Shown: positions 1-8,059, counted from the stretch's first letter. The stretch: 64,000 nucleotides of DNA from Methylobacterium phyllostachyos (GCF_900103445.1 NZ_FNHS01000002.1:454832-518831), one strand, 5' to 3'. Notes: a model not told the origin generated them from the letters alone. Made by a program: numbers and translations.

Positions 1-715
1 CATCCGGCCGCCCAGGGCTTGACCAGGTCGTCTGCCACCGTTTGTACAGTCACCTGGTCCTGGGGCGATTGCTCCCGCCGCTCATGTTCGGAGAGCGCAG
101 CGGCCTGAACGCCCGCGCAAGCCGGGAACCGGTCAAGCGTCGTTGGGTCGACGGACGCCATCGCCCGGTCGATGGTCGCCGCGCGAGCCATCATGTGCGA
201 GCAGCGCGGCGACGAGTTCGGCCAGGCGCGTCGGGAGGTCCGCGTTCTTGGGAGGCACCATTCGCCCTGCCAGCACCCTGGCGACCTCGGCGAGGACTGG
301 TCGGTCCTCGCCGTCGTGGCGGTGATTGCAATGGATCATGGCTGCGGCCCTCGCGAACGCGGATCATCCGGCGGACGCGGCCGACGAAATGTTCGATGTG
401 GTGGATAGGAGAAGAAGAGCGCCAAACGTCATTGGTCGCATCGCTCCTGGTTTCCGTTTCGGAAGGGTTCCATACCCGATACGAACCGCAGATCGGCGGA
501 AGCAGGCAGCCTCCGCCGCCGGCATCTGCCCGTTTGCTCAAGGTCGGTTCCAATATCGCCTCGCGTGAACGGCGGGATGCGCCGTCGGATCGCCCGCCGA
601 ACCTGTGCATGAGCGGTGGTACGCATCTCCAAGGGCGGCAACACGAAGGATGCGGTCGTGTTGTCCCGACAGTGGACGGCGCCCCTTCGCGAGGCGTGTC
701 AGGGAGAGAACACAG
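1..715. other. Stretch without a confident gene
   Basis: Open frames occur on both strands but none shows a convincing family motif together with a ribosome binding site. The longest minus-strand frame (191-862) is arginine-rich, runs antisense over the DUF3606 gene and looks like a shadow. The only frame with protein-like composition is the short one at 133-339, listed separately. Confidence 0.4.
133..339 (-). CDS. Possible small hypothetical protein
   Basis: A 68-residue frame begins MIHCNHRHDGED and contains a helix-like stretch (ADLPTRLAELVAALLAHDG). A GAGGG lies about 8 nt before the ATG. No family is recognised. The hydrophilic N-terminus and single amphipathic helix are the only visible properties. 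It may equally be a chance frame in GC-rich DNA. Confidence 0.25.
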   Translation of the reverse strand: MIHCNHRHDGEDRPVLAEVARVLAGRMVPPKNADLPTRLAELVAALLAHDGSRGDHRPGDGVRRPNDA

Positions 716-874
716 ATGGCCACCGAGACCGAACGCACGCACCTCGACATCCATGACCGGACCAGCCGCGAGTCCTACGCCAGGCTGTTCGGGGTCAGCG
801 AGGAGCAACTCCGCAAGGCCGTCCGCCTCGTGGGCAGCCGCGTCAGCACGCTGCGGGGCCACCTCCGGCGCTGA
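716..874 (+). CDS. DUF3606 small protein
   Basis: This 52-residue protein matches the DUF3606 pattern seen in many alphaproteobacteria: a short acidic start, then SYARLFGVSEEQLRKAVRLVG and a second helix. The family forms a small helical fold and its function is unknown. The ATG at 716 is chosen because AGGGAGA lies 9-15 nt before it; longer upstream frames have no comparable site. The protein is cytoplasmic, with no signal or membrane segment. It is monocistronic as far as visible. Confidence 0.75.
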   Translation: MATETERTHLDIHDRTSRESYARLFGVSEEQLRKAVRLVGSRVSTLRGHLRR

Positions 875-903
875 GGCCGGGCCCGCTCACGGCTTGCGGC
901 CAG

Positions 904-1004
904 GGGGGCGACCAACGGGTTGGTCTGGGACGCCGAGCCGTCCCTGGCGTAGCATGCGTTCAGCGGTCCATGCCGGCGACGCCCTGGATGTTGCGGCGAT
1001 GCCA
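904..1004 (-). pseudogene. Decayed 3' end of a paralogue of the 3159-3674 gene
   Basis: On the minus strand this stretch encodes GVAGMDR, then after a frame change LNACYARDGSASQTNPLVAP. These match SAAGLDR and LEACYAKNGSATETNPFVPP at the C-terminus of the secreted protein at 3159-3674. About 85% of the bases agree over some 55 nt. A frameshift near 963 and the loss of the upstream part show a dead duplicate rather than a gene. It implies duplication and decay within this region of small secreted proteins. Confidence 0.7.
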
Positions 1005-1065
1005 CGCCCCGTGGGATCGCGCGGATGGAACGGAACGGCGAACTCCATGGCCTGTTAGCGAGGCC

Positions 1066-1551
1066 ATGGAACGCTATCGCTCGACCCTGGGCACCGCCGC
1101 CATCGCCGCCATCGGCCTTCTCGTGGCCGCGCGCGTGCTGCACCCGGGCAACTTCGAACATTCGCCCCGTGTCGCGCGGCCGGTCCAGTCGCATGCCGCT
1201 ACGACGTCGACCGTGGCCATGGTCAGGAGCGATCCGCCTTACGGTCCGTACATGCGCCCAGGCGCGTCGTCGCCCGGGATGGCGGTGCTGGCCCCGCGGC
1301 TGACCGCGCCGCTACCGGCCGGGATGACGATGATGCCGGTCCTGCCGGCGGCGATGTCGGGTCCCGGCGCCGCGCCCCGGGAGACGGGGGCGCGGCGACG
1401 GGGCAAAACCACGATGCATTCCGTTCGCACCGGGCCGACGGTGGCCGCTCGCGCCCGGACGGCCCAGGCGTCGTCGTCGGACGCCGAGTCGGCGCCGATT
1501 GGGACGCCCGGCGTCGTGCCACGTGATCCCGCCCGCGATGACGAGGGCTGA
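1066..1551 (+). CDS. Small anchored or secreted protein, unrecognised
   Basis: This 161-residue frame starts MERYRSTLGTAAIAAIGLLVAARVL, a single N-terminal hydrophobic segment of about 16 residues that could be a membrane anchor or uncleaved signal. The rest is rich in proline, alanine, methionine and arginine and looks disordered. Codon composition is consistent with coding. A longer in-frame start at 970 would bury the hydrophobic segment, so 1066 is preferred, although no strong ribosome binding site precedes it. No family is recognised. Confidence 0.45.
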   Translation: MERYRSTLGTAAIAAIGLLVAARVLHPGNFEHSPRVARPVQSHAATTSTVAMVRSDPPYGPYMRPGASSPGMAVLAPRLTAPLPAGMTMMPVLPAAMSGPGAAPRETGARRRGKTTMHSVRTGPTVAARARTAQASSSDAESAPIGTPGVVPRDPARDDEG

Positions 1552-1591
1552 TCACCTTGTTTCCTCATCAATCGAACCTGGGAGAAAACCC

Positions 1592-1855
1592 GTGAAAGCT
1601 CTTTTGACCGCCGGCCTCGTCGTCGCCGGCCTGTTCCCCGCCGTACCGGCCTTGGCGCAAAGCATCGACATCGGCCCCGGCGGCGTCCGGGTCGACCCGC
1701 GTTCGCCGCGCGAGCGCGAATACGACGCCATCCGCCGCGAGGAGCGCCGGGAGGAATTCCGCGAGGAGCGCCGCGACGCCATCCGGGACGACATCCGCCG
1801 GGAGGAGCGCCGGCGCGATTTCGAGGACGGCGTGCCGCCGCGCGGCCGGTACTGA
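1592..1855 (+). CDS. Small secreted Arg/Glu-rich protein
   Basis: The 87-residue product has a clear signal peptide (KALLTAGLVVAGLFPAVPALAQ, cleavage after ALA). A highly charged mature part follows with repeated REERREE-type units at about residues 45-80. The GTG at 1592 is chosen because GGGAGAA precedes it by about 6 nt and it places the signal at the N-terminus. Secreted proteins of this charged, coiled type are common in Methylobacterium and Bradyrhizobium; their function is unknown. The next gene starts 70 nt downstream on the same strand. Confidence 0.65.
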   Translation: MKALLTAGLVVAGLFPAVPALAQSIDIGPGGVRVDPRSPREREYDAIRREERREEFREERRDAIRDDIRREERRRDFEDGVPPRGRY

Positions 1856-1924
1856 GCCGGGCGAACGCTGCTAAAGGTGGAATGGCGGCCGGCACTGTCC
1901 TGTCGCGTACGGAAGGGCGATCAC

Positions 1925-2230
1925 GTGCTGCGAACGAAGCTGGTCCTCTTGGCCGCCCTGGGAGCGATGGTAGCCGGCTCCGCCTGGGCGCAACAGGTCA
2001 CGACGGGCGGCGCGGGCAATACCGGCGTCACCCCGCCCGCCACCGTTGGCGGCGTCGGTCCCGGCGCCCGGGACCTCGGGCCCAGCCCGATCACCCGGGG
2101 CAACGAGGCCAGCCCCAGCAACTCGTCGGCTCCCGGCACGACACCGGACGTGAACATCGGTGGCACCCCGACGGGCGGACCGCCCGGCACAGGCGGCACC
2201 TCCGGCGGCCCGTCCCTCAATGGGCGTTGA
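1925..2230 (+). CDS. Small secreted Gly/Pro-rich protein
   Basis: The 101-residue product begins with a signal peptide (LRTKLVLLAALGAMVAGSAWAQ). The mature region is low in complexity, dominated by glycine, proline, threonine and serine. The GTG at 1925 is preferred over an upstream ATG because GGAAGGG lies 7 nt before it and the signal then begins at residue 1. It is probably an extracellular or periplasmic unstructured protein. No family is recognised. Confidence 0.6.
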   Translation: MLRTKLVLLAALGAMVAGSAWAQQVTTGGAGNTGVTPPATVGGVGPGARDLGPSPITRGNEASPSNSSAPGTTPDVNIGGTPTGGPPGTGGTSGGPSLNGR

Positions 2231-2278
2231 GCGGCCCGGCCGGGCATCGGCCTACTCCTGCGGAACAAGGATCAACGC

Positions 2279-2440
2279 ATGAATCTCGTCACCATCCTCC
2301 TCATCGTCTTGATCGTGCTAGCGCTCGGCGGTGGCGGCTACGGCTACTATGGGGGCGGCTACAACGGCATCGGCGGCATTGGCCTTGGCGGCATCCTGAT
2401 CATCGTCCTGATCGTGCTGCTGGTGACCGGGCGGCTCTGA
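2279..2440 (+). CDS. 53-residue membrane miniprotein, DUF3309-like
   Basis: An ATG at 2279 opens a 53-codon frame with two hydrophobic segments (NLVTILLIVLIVLALGG and GGILIIVLIVLLVTG) joined by a Gly/Tyr-rich turn. This layout matches the DUF3309 family of tiny membrane proteins common in Alphaproteobacteria and Betaproteobacteria. The function is unknown; an inner-membrane location is likely. The gene sits 48 nt after the preceding secreted-protein gene on the same strand. Confidence 0.65.
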   Translation: MNLVTILLIVLIVLALGGGGYGYYGGGYNGIGGIGLGGILIIVLIVLLVTGRL

Positions 2441-2560
2441 GGCGGGTGGCACCCATCGGAAGGATGAACGAGCTCCTCAGATCCGGGTCAGCCGTCCAGG
2501 GGCATCCTCCAAGCCATCCGGACCGACATGGTCGGGCCGCGGGCCTTTGGAGATGCAGTC

Positions 2561-2887
2561 ATGACGGGCTTGAAGGTGATGGGCCTCCCCGCTCTGATCG
2601 GAGTAGGTTTCGCCTCCTCGGCGGCCGTTGCCGCCCCGGTCGGATACGGGTTCGGGCCACCCGAGCGTGAGGCAATCGTCGAGCGGGTCGCCGGCGGCTG
2701 CGGTCCCGGCTTCCACCCCAACCCCTGGGGGCGCTGCCGCCCGAACGATTGGGGCCGGGGCGGCTGGGGCGGACCACGCGGCGGTTATGGCTACGGCTAC
2801 CGTGGCCCGGGCCGCGGCGGGTATGACGGCTACGGACGCGGCCCGGACGGTTACGACGGCCCGCGGCGGTACTACGGGGGGTACTAA
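2561..2887 (+). CDS. Secreted GCG/CRPN-type glycine-rich protein
   Basis: The 108-residue product has a signal peptide ending near AAVAAPVG. It then has the motif GCGPGFHPNPWGRCRPN at about residues 46-62, which is the hallmark of proteins carrying a GCG...CRPN segment ahead of Gly/Tyr/Arg-rich repeats. The C-terminus is such a tail (GGYGYGYRGPGRGGYDGYG). The start at 2561 has GGAG about 9 nt upstream. The role is unknown; the two conserved cysteines probably form a disulfide outside the cytoplasm. Confidence 0.75.
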   Translation: MTGLKVMGLPALIGVGFASSAAVAAPVGYGFGPPEREAIVERVAGGCGPGFHPNPWGRCRPNDWGRGGWGGPRGGYGYGYRGPGRGGYDGYGRGPDGYDGPRRYYGGY

Positions 2888-3158
2888 GCCGCGCTCCTCC
2901 GGGGCGGCATCGGTGCCTTCACGACAGGCCACCGCCGAGGCCTTCACCTTGGCGGTGGCCGGCTGGACGAAGAGGCCACCCCCGGGCTCGGCCTCATCGT
3001 CCGACCGGTGGTGTGCCGGCCGGCGCTTGAGATGTCGTCCGAGCCTAGCCCCGGCACACCTCGCGGTACCGGGGCAGGACCGGCCGAAGGTCGTACGGTC
3101 GGGAGCTGACCCAACCACCCCCGTCGGCGCCATGGCGACGGGGACTCGACGCTGACGC

Positions 3159-3674
3159 CTACGGCTTGGCCTTGGGTGGGACGAAGGGGTTGGTCTCGGT
3201 CGCCGACCCGTTCTTCGCGTAGCACGCCTCCAGCCGGTCCAGCCCCGCGGCGCTCTTGTCGAGCGCCACCTTGATGGTCGCGCCCTCACCCTTCACGTCC
3301 AGGGCGTCGGCAAGCTTCAGGGACTTGAGGAACCGCTCATCCTTGACCGGCAGCGACACGGCGTTGCCGGACGCGGCCACGGTCGCCTGCAGGACGGACG
3401 ACCCGGCGGCCAGTTCGACGGGGTAGCTCTTGCCGCGCCCGAGCTTCCACTTCGGCGAGCTCATCGTCAGGTCGAGGCCCGCGGCGTCGCGGGCGAACTC
3501 GACCTCGACGTTGTCGTCCGTGGTCCTCGTCATCGTGCAGCGCTCGAACTTCTGCCCCTTCGTGACTGCCTCGACCTTCCACGGACCGATAACGACGGCC
3601 TCGTCCTTGGACTGCTCGGCCGCGGCGGCGGTCACGGCGGCGAGGGTCAGGGCGAGGGCGATGGGAACACGCAT
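3159..3674 (-). CDS. Conserved secreted protein of unknown function
   Basis: The 171-residue product starts with a signal peptide (MRVPIALALTLAAVTAAAAEQ). The mature part has the pattern IGPWKVEA...FERCTMTR...SPKWKLGRGKSYPVEL, and ends LDRLEACYAKNGSATETNPFV. I associate this layout with an alphaproteobacterial periplasmic family without assigned function, and only loosely with IalB-like proteins. Two cysteines (in FERC and EAC) may form a disulfide. A decayed copy of its 3' end lies at 904-1004, so the gene has been duplicated locally. Confidence 0.7.
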   Translation of the reverse strand: MRVPIALALTLAAVTAAAAEQSKDEAVVIGPWKVEAVTKGQKFERCTMTRTTDDNVEVEFARDAAGLDLTMSSPKWKLGRGKSYPVELAAGSSVLQATVAASGNAVSLPVKDERFLKSLKLADALDVKGEGATIKVALDKSAAGLDRLEACYAKNGSATETNPFVPPKAKP

Positions 3675-3935
3675 GTCTTTCTCCGGGATCTGGGACGGGT
3701 TAGGTCGCGACTAGCCGGAAGGTTGCGGTGGCTGGGCGGCATCGGGGGAGGCACCTCAGGAGCGTGTGCCCCGGTCGCGAAGTGAACCGGGTACTCTCCC
3801 GCGCGTCATCCTTGAGTGAAGTTTGTGGGTGACCTCGAAGGGTCGTACGGGCAATCACGCCGTGCGCTTGTCCAATACGCGACCCCATGGTTTCATTTCG
3901 GGCACGGACGAACCCGGCGGAAGGACGGTCTCTCG

Positions 3936-5066
3936 ATGCCGAACACGTTCGCGGCGGACCCCGAGTTCGCCCACCACTTCCGACGCCTGCACCAGGTGTT
4001 CATGTACGTCACCGACCGGTGCAACCTCGAATGCGAGCAGTGCATCTACAAGCCCAGCATCTCGCACTTCATCAACGAGGAGATCGCGCTCGACGACGCC
4101 CTGGGCCTCCTCGCGACGTTCCGCGGCCTCGGCGCCAGCAAGGTCACCTTCCTCGGCGGCGAGCCGACCCTCTACGGACATAGGCAAGGCGGGCGACCGC
4201 TGCTGGACCTGATCGAGGGGACGCGCGCCCTCGGGTACGACTACGTCAGGATCGACACCAACGGGCAGCGCGTCTCGTCCCTGCTCGAACAGCCCTCGTT
4301 CCAACGGCTCGACGAGGTCGCGTTCAGCCTCGACGGGTTCTCGGCGGGGACGAACGACCCGCTGCGCGGCAAGGGGACCTTCGTCCGTGCCGTCGACGCG
4401 ATCCGAAAGTCCGTGGCGCTCGGCTACTTCGTGACCGTCACCTGCTGCGTCCAGAGGCTGTTCCTCGACCGGGACGAGACGGGGACGCTCAACCTCGAAC
4501 GGATGATCCGCTTCGTCGAGGGGCTCGGCGTGCACCAGGTCAACTTCCACGACCTGTTCAAGGTCGGCATCCCGATGGATACCTGGACGGGGGATTTCGC
4601 GCCCCGCCCGAAGGACTGGGTGCCCGTTTACGAGGAACTGTCCGCCAAGGTCCGGGCTGGCGCCTTCGGGATCAAGGTGCGCCTGCCCCAGTGCTTCGTG
4701 ACCAAGGCCGAGTTCGCCCGGGCGCCGGACTACTACGGGTACTGCCCGGTGAAGCTCGGCGAGCGGGTCATGGTCCACCCCAACGGGACCATCAGGATCT
4801 GCTCCAACCTCATCTGCACGGCGTTCGGCGTGGCGACCTGGGGCGAGGGCAGGATCGGCTGGGAGCGGTCGCACGCGAACGAGCTCGCCGGGCATGACCT
4901 CAACCGCATGACCCCCTGCACGAACCGCAGCCGCCACAGGAAGTACGGCGACCTCGTCCCGGTGTGCTTCTCGTTCAAGCCGGGTCAGGAGGAGTACGTG
5001 TGGGACCATCGGCTCGGCTGGGACGACGCGGCCCGGAAGCGCGGGGACCTCGATGTGGCCGTTTAG
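3936..5066 (+). CDS. Radical SAM enzyme with extra C-terminal cysteines
   Basis: The 376-residue product has the radical SAM cluster motif CNLECEQC (C29, C33, C36), the SAM-binding GGEPT at about residues 74-78, and a conserved DTNG/SLDG core. Its C-terminal third carries YCPVKLG, HPNGTIRICSN, ICT, a further CTNRS and VCFSF, as in SPASM-like auxiliary cluster domains. It is expected to bind at least one and probably two 4Fe-4S clusters and to modify a peptide, RNA or small molecule. The ATG at 3936 has GGAAGGA upstream. It is the first gene of the overlapping operon to 8035. No precursor peptide gene is visible beside it. Confidence 0.85.
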   Translation: MPNTFAADPEFAHHFRRLHQVFMYVTDRCNLECEQCIYKPSISHFINEEIALDDALGLLATFRGLGASKVTFLGGEPTLYGHRQGGRPLLDLIEGTRALGYDYVRIDTNGQRVSSLLEQPSFQRLDEVAFSLDGFSAGTNDPLRGKGTFVRAVDAIRKSVALGYFVTVTCCVQRLFLDRDETGTLNLERMIRFVEGLGVHQVNFHDLFKVGIPMDTWTGDFAPRPKDWVPVYEELSAKVRAGAFGIKVRLPQCFVTKAEFARAPDYYGYCPVKLGERVMVHPNGTIRICSNLICTAFGVATWGEGRIGWERSHANELAGHDLNRMTPCTNRSRHRKYGDLVPVCFSFKPGQEEYVWDHRLGWDDAARKRGDLDVAV

Positions 5067-5919
5067 CAAGGGTCCTCAGGCGGCCGGGGCGCAGGAGACC
5101 TTACGGGCAGCGGGTTACGCCGGCTCGTTCAAGGGCATGCGGATCATCGCCTACAGCCCGGACGACAAGGCCGCGAACGCCAAGCTGCACGCGACCACCA
5201 ACCGGACGCTTCAGAAAGCGATCATGGATGGCGGTCTGCGCGACTGCATCCACATCACCGGCAAGATGAACGCCCTCGCGGACCCATTCCATCGACGCCT
5301 GTGCGCCGAGGTCGCCAGGCAGGGAAAGACTCGGTTCAAGATCGTCTATGACGGCTCCGTCGGCGGCCCGACGCAAGGGCGAGGCGCCGCTGCGAGGAGT
5401 GCCAGGCGATGGGCGAACGCCGCCTGGAACGACAAGCTCTCCGCGGTCCGCCTCATCGGCGACGAGTTGGTGGATCTCTGGGCTGGCCCGACAAGGGACG
5501 CGGTGCAGTACACGGTGTTCGGCGGCCGTTACACGCAGCTCCAGGGCGAGCATCGGGAAACCGACGGCGCGCCCAGCGTCGCGAAACCGATCTGGCTGAT
5601 TGAGTCCGAAGAGGTGAACGGCATCCTGACGGAATGGGCCGAGACCACCCTTTCCAAGTCCCGGGACATCAACGAGGGCGAGTTCCGCGACTTCTTCATA
5701 TGCACGAACGGCGTGGCGGCCCACGACATGCTGGCGACCCTATCGACCGGCGGGCCGATCCGACGCTCCGCATTGCTGACCTCCCGACTGCTCGACTTCG
5801 ACCCCGGAGCCGGAGACATACTGGACGGGCTCGGGGACCTGGGCCTGGTCAAGACGGACACGGCTGGCATCGTCGCCATCACGTCCGGAGGCAGGCAGTT
5901 CATAGCCAAGACGGCATGA
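5053..5919 (+). CDS. Unrecognised protein in radical SAM operon
   Basis: This 288-residue protein starts inside the radical SAM gene (14-nt overlap) and ends in an ATGA junction with the hydrolase gene, so it is translationally coupled on both sides. The N-terminal two thirds look like an alpha/beta fold (KGMRIIAYSPDD, RFKIVYDGSVGG, QYTVFGGRYTQLQG, AKPIWLIESEE). The last 80 residues resemble a winged helix (RRSALLTSRLLD, ILDGLGDLGLVKTDTAGIVAIT). There is no signal or membrane segment. I do not recognise the family; a sensor or nucleic-acid-binding role is inference only. Confidence 0.7.
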   Translation: MWPFSKGPQAAGAQETLRAAGYAGSFKGMRIIAYSPDDKAANAKLHATTNRTLQKAIMDGGLRDCIHITGKMNALADPFHRRLCAEVARQGKTRFKIVYDGSVGGPTQGRGAAARSARRWANAAWNDKLSAVRLIGDELVDLWAGPTRDAVQYTVFGGRYTQLQGEHRETDGAPSVAKPIWLIESEEVNGILTEWAETTLSKSRDINEGEFRDFFICTNGVAAHDMLATLSTGGPIRRSALLTSRLLDFDPGAGDILDGLGDLGLVKTDTAGIVAITSGGRQFIAKTA

Positions 5920-7199
5920 GTTCCTTCGAACACTGTGCCGGCGTCCTCGACGGGTACCTGGAAAAGCCGGGCTCGTCGTTCGTGTTGGCACGGGACCAGG
6001 TCCGCGAGGCGGAGGCGCCGTTCCGCGTGCTGCTCGTCTCCCCGCCGGGATACGGCACCGGCGATGACGTGGTCCACGATGTGATGCGCCTGCTGGCGCG
6101 ATACGGGATCGACCCGGCCTTCGAGCATGGCGCGCGCCAGGGCGGGACCCTGCTGCCGGAATACGACGACGCCGAGATCCTCGTGATCTTCGCACTCGAC
6201 GGCGAGACCCGCGCGCTCTGTCTCGCGATGGCCTCGAAGCCCGTCCCTGACCGCGCGGTCGTGGCATGCGTGCCCGCCGGACCCGAGGACGAGTACCTGC
6301 GACGGCTGCTGGCGCAGGAACACAAGGCTGGCCTGGTCAGCCTCCCGGCATCGGGCGGCGGCGAACGCGTCCCGGACCGCACCGGCATCCACGTCGTCCG
6401 TGCATGCGCCAACGCCCTGGTCGCCTGGAACTCGGCCCGCATCAGGCGGCTCAACCCTGACGAGACCGTCGTGCTGATGCTCCATGGGATCCGGACGCGG
6501 GCCCAGTGGATGTCGCATGTGAAGCCGGCAATCGAACAGGCGGGCCTGATACCGGTGCCGACGAACTACGGCATGATGAACCTCCTCCCGTTCGCGCTGC
6601 GGTTCCGGGATCGCGAGCGGAATGCCATCGAGGCCATCCGGAGGCAGATCCGGCGGGCCCGGGACAGGTACGGGCATGCCTCGTTCGCGGTGCTCGCGCA
6701 CAGCTACGGCTCGTACGTCGTCGGCCGGCTCCTGGCCGAAGGGGAGACGTTCGACCGCGTGATCCTGTGCGGCTCGATCCTTCCCTCCGAGTATGACTTC
6801 GCCGCCGGCGGACCTCCCGTGCTGAACGACGTCGGGTCGCTGGATGTCTGGCCCGTCCTGGCCTCGAAGGTGTCCCCCGCCTACGGCCACTCCGGCAGCT
6901 TCGGCTTCCACTCCGGCGTCACGGTCGAGGACCGTTTCCATCCGGGAACCGACCACGGCCAGTTCCTGACACGGGAATTCGCCGAGCGGTTCTGGGTGCC
7001 ATTCCTGGCCGACGAGAAGGTGGAGCGAGCGTCGGACGGGTGCTGCCCGTCCAGGCGGCAAAGCCTGCTCGACTGGCTGCCCCATGTCTGGTCGCGCACC
7101 GGGAAGGTGGTCTATCCCCTTATCGCCGTCCTGACGCTCGGCATTCTCGGTTCCGTGTCGTTCCTCGCCTGGCGCCTGTTTTGGGCGTGGTGGCAATGA
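5916..7199 (+). CDS. Alpha/beta hydrolase with N-terminal domain and C-terminal membrane anchor
   Basis: This 427-residue protein has three parts. Residues 1-165 are an unassigned alpha/beta domain (FRVLLVSPPGYGTGDD, EILVIFALDGETRALCLAM). Residues 175-380 are a serine hydrolase with an oxyanion motif MLHGIRTRAQW, a nucleophile elbow AHSYGS (S263) and a likely catalytic His in TDHGQF (H347). Residues 390-425 form a membrane segment. Hydrolases with the HGIRT...W signature are, as far as I know, uncharacterised; the substrate may be a lipid or ester at the inner membrane. It overlaps both neighbours by 4 nt. Confidence 0.8.
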   Translation: MSSFEHCAGVLDGYLEKPGSSFVLARDQVREAEAPFRVLLVSPPGYGTGDDVVHDVMRLLARYGIDPAFEHGARQGGTLLPEYDDAEILVIFALDGETRALCLAMASKPVPDRAVVACVPAGPEDEYLRRLLAQEHKAGLVSLPASGGGERVPDRTGIHVVRACANALVAWNSARIRRLNPDETVVLMLHGIRTRAQWMSHVKPAIEQAGLIPVPTNYGMMNLLPFALRFRDRERNAIEAIRRQIRRARDRYGHASFAVLAHSYGSYVVGRLLAEGETFDRVILCGSILPSEYDFAAGGPPVLNDVGSLDVWPVLASKVSPAYGHSGSFGFHSGVTVEDRFHPGTDHGQFLTREFAERFWVPFLADEKVERASDGCCPSRRQSLLDWLPHVWSRTGKVVYPLIAVLTLGILGSVSFLAWRLFWAWWQ

Positions 7200-8035
7200 G
7201 GATCGTCACCTGGAACGTGAACGGCCTCCGGGCGACCGTACGGCAGGACTTCGAGGCTTGGCTGGCCCAGGCCGGCAACGACGTCGTCTGCCTGCAGGAG
7301 GTCAAGGTCCACGAGGACCTGCTGACGACCAACTGGTTCGCGGGATACGTCGCGCACTGGAACGGCGCCGAACGGAGCGGATACAGCGGCGTGGCGACCC
7401 TGGTCCGGGAGGGCATCCCGGTCCGCGGCGTGACGCGCGGCATCGGGCACGCCTCCGACGCGGAGGGGCGTGTCCTGACGCTCGACCTCGACGCCTTCAC
7501 CCTGGTGAACGTCTACGCGCCCCACAGCCACCGCATGCTGACGCGCGTGGCGGAGAAGCAGGCCTTCATAGAGGCCTTCGACGCGTACGTCGCCGGGTTG
7601 CGGTCCCGCGGCCGCCCCCTCGTCCTCGTCGGCGACTTCAACGTCGCCCACACCGAGGCCGACCTCGCCAATCCCCGTGCCAACCGCAAGAACGCCGGGT
7701 TCCTCCCGGAGGAACGGGCCTGGGTCGACCGCCTGCTCGCATCCGGCTTCGTCGACGCCTTCAGGCGGTTCGAGCCCGCCGGTGGCCACTACACGTGGTG
7801 GAGCATGCGCCCGACGGTCAGGGAGCGGAACGTCGGGTGGCGACTGGACTACGCCTTCGTCGACCCGGCGTTGCTTGGCAATCTCGTCGCCTGCCGACAC
7901 CTGACCGGCCGGACGGGGTCGGACCACTGCCCGGTCGAGGTCGAGTTCGCGGCGGAAGCGACGGACGGGCACCGCGGGTTGATGGCATCGTCATCGGCCC
8001 TTCCGGACCATGATCCGCGACCCCGCGCTCCTTGA
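7196..8035 (+). CDS. Exonuclease III-family nuclease
   Basis: The 279-residue product is a full-length exonuclease III/AP endonuclease (EEP fold). Visible motifs are TWNVNGLRA (N7), CLQEVKV (E35, metal ligand), YAPHS, GDFNVAH (D147, N149), RLDYAFV and the terminal SDHCPVEVE carrying the catalytic His. Such enzymes cleave DNA at abasic sites and degrade 3' ends. The gene is coupled by ATGA to the hydrolase gene, unlike housekeeping xthA, which normally stands alone. This suggests an accessory copy serving the operon. A C-terminal tail of about 25 residues after the catalytic motif is not conserved. Confidence 0.9.
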   Translation: MRIVTWNVNGLRATVRQDFEAWLAQAGNDVVCLQEVKVHEDLLTTNWFAGYVAHWNGAERSGYSGVATLVREGIPVRGVTRGIGHASDAEGRVLTLDLDAFTLVNVYAPHSHRMLTRVAEKQAFIEAFDAYVAGLRSRGRPLVLVGDFNVAHTEADLANPRANRKNAGFLPEERAWVDRLLASGFVDAFRRFEPAGGHYTWWSMRPTVRERNVGWRLDYAFVDPALLGNLVACRHLTGRTGSDHCPVEVEFAAEATDGHRGLMASSSALPDHDPRPRAP

Positions 8036-8059
8036 CATTCGCCGGCCTGGGCTTAATTA
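8032..8059 (+). promoter_or_regulatory. Candidate sigma-70 promoter
   Basis: A perfect TTGACA at 8032-8037 overlaps the stop codon of the nuclease gene. TAATTA follows at 8054-8059 after 16 bp. No plus-strand protein gene follows; a Rho-independent terminator ends at 8132, so the product would be a short RNA. Confidence 0.4.

Noticed and set aside
191..862. 223-codon minus-strand frame near the left edge
   Set aside because: It covers the DUF3606 gene in antisense, is Arg/Pro-rich and has no supporting start site.
3675..3935. Precursor peptide gene for a radical SAM peptide-modifying pathway
   Set aside because: No short frame with a leader-plus-core pattern and ribosome binding site is visible before the radical SAM gene.
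3936..5066. Prokaryotic viperin
   Set aside because: The protein has extra C-terminal cysteine motifs and lacks the viperin-type core motifs I know. No nucleotide kinase gene is adjacent.
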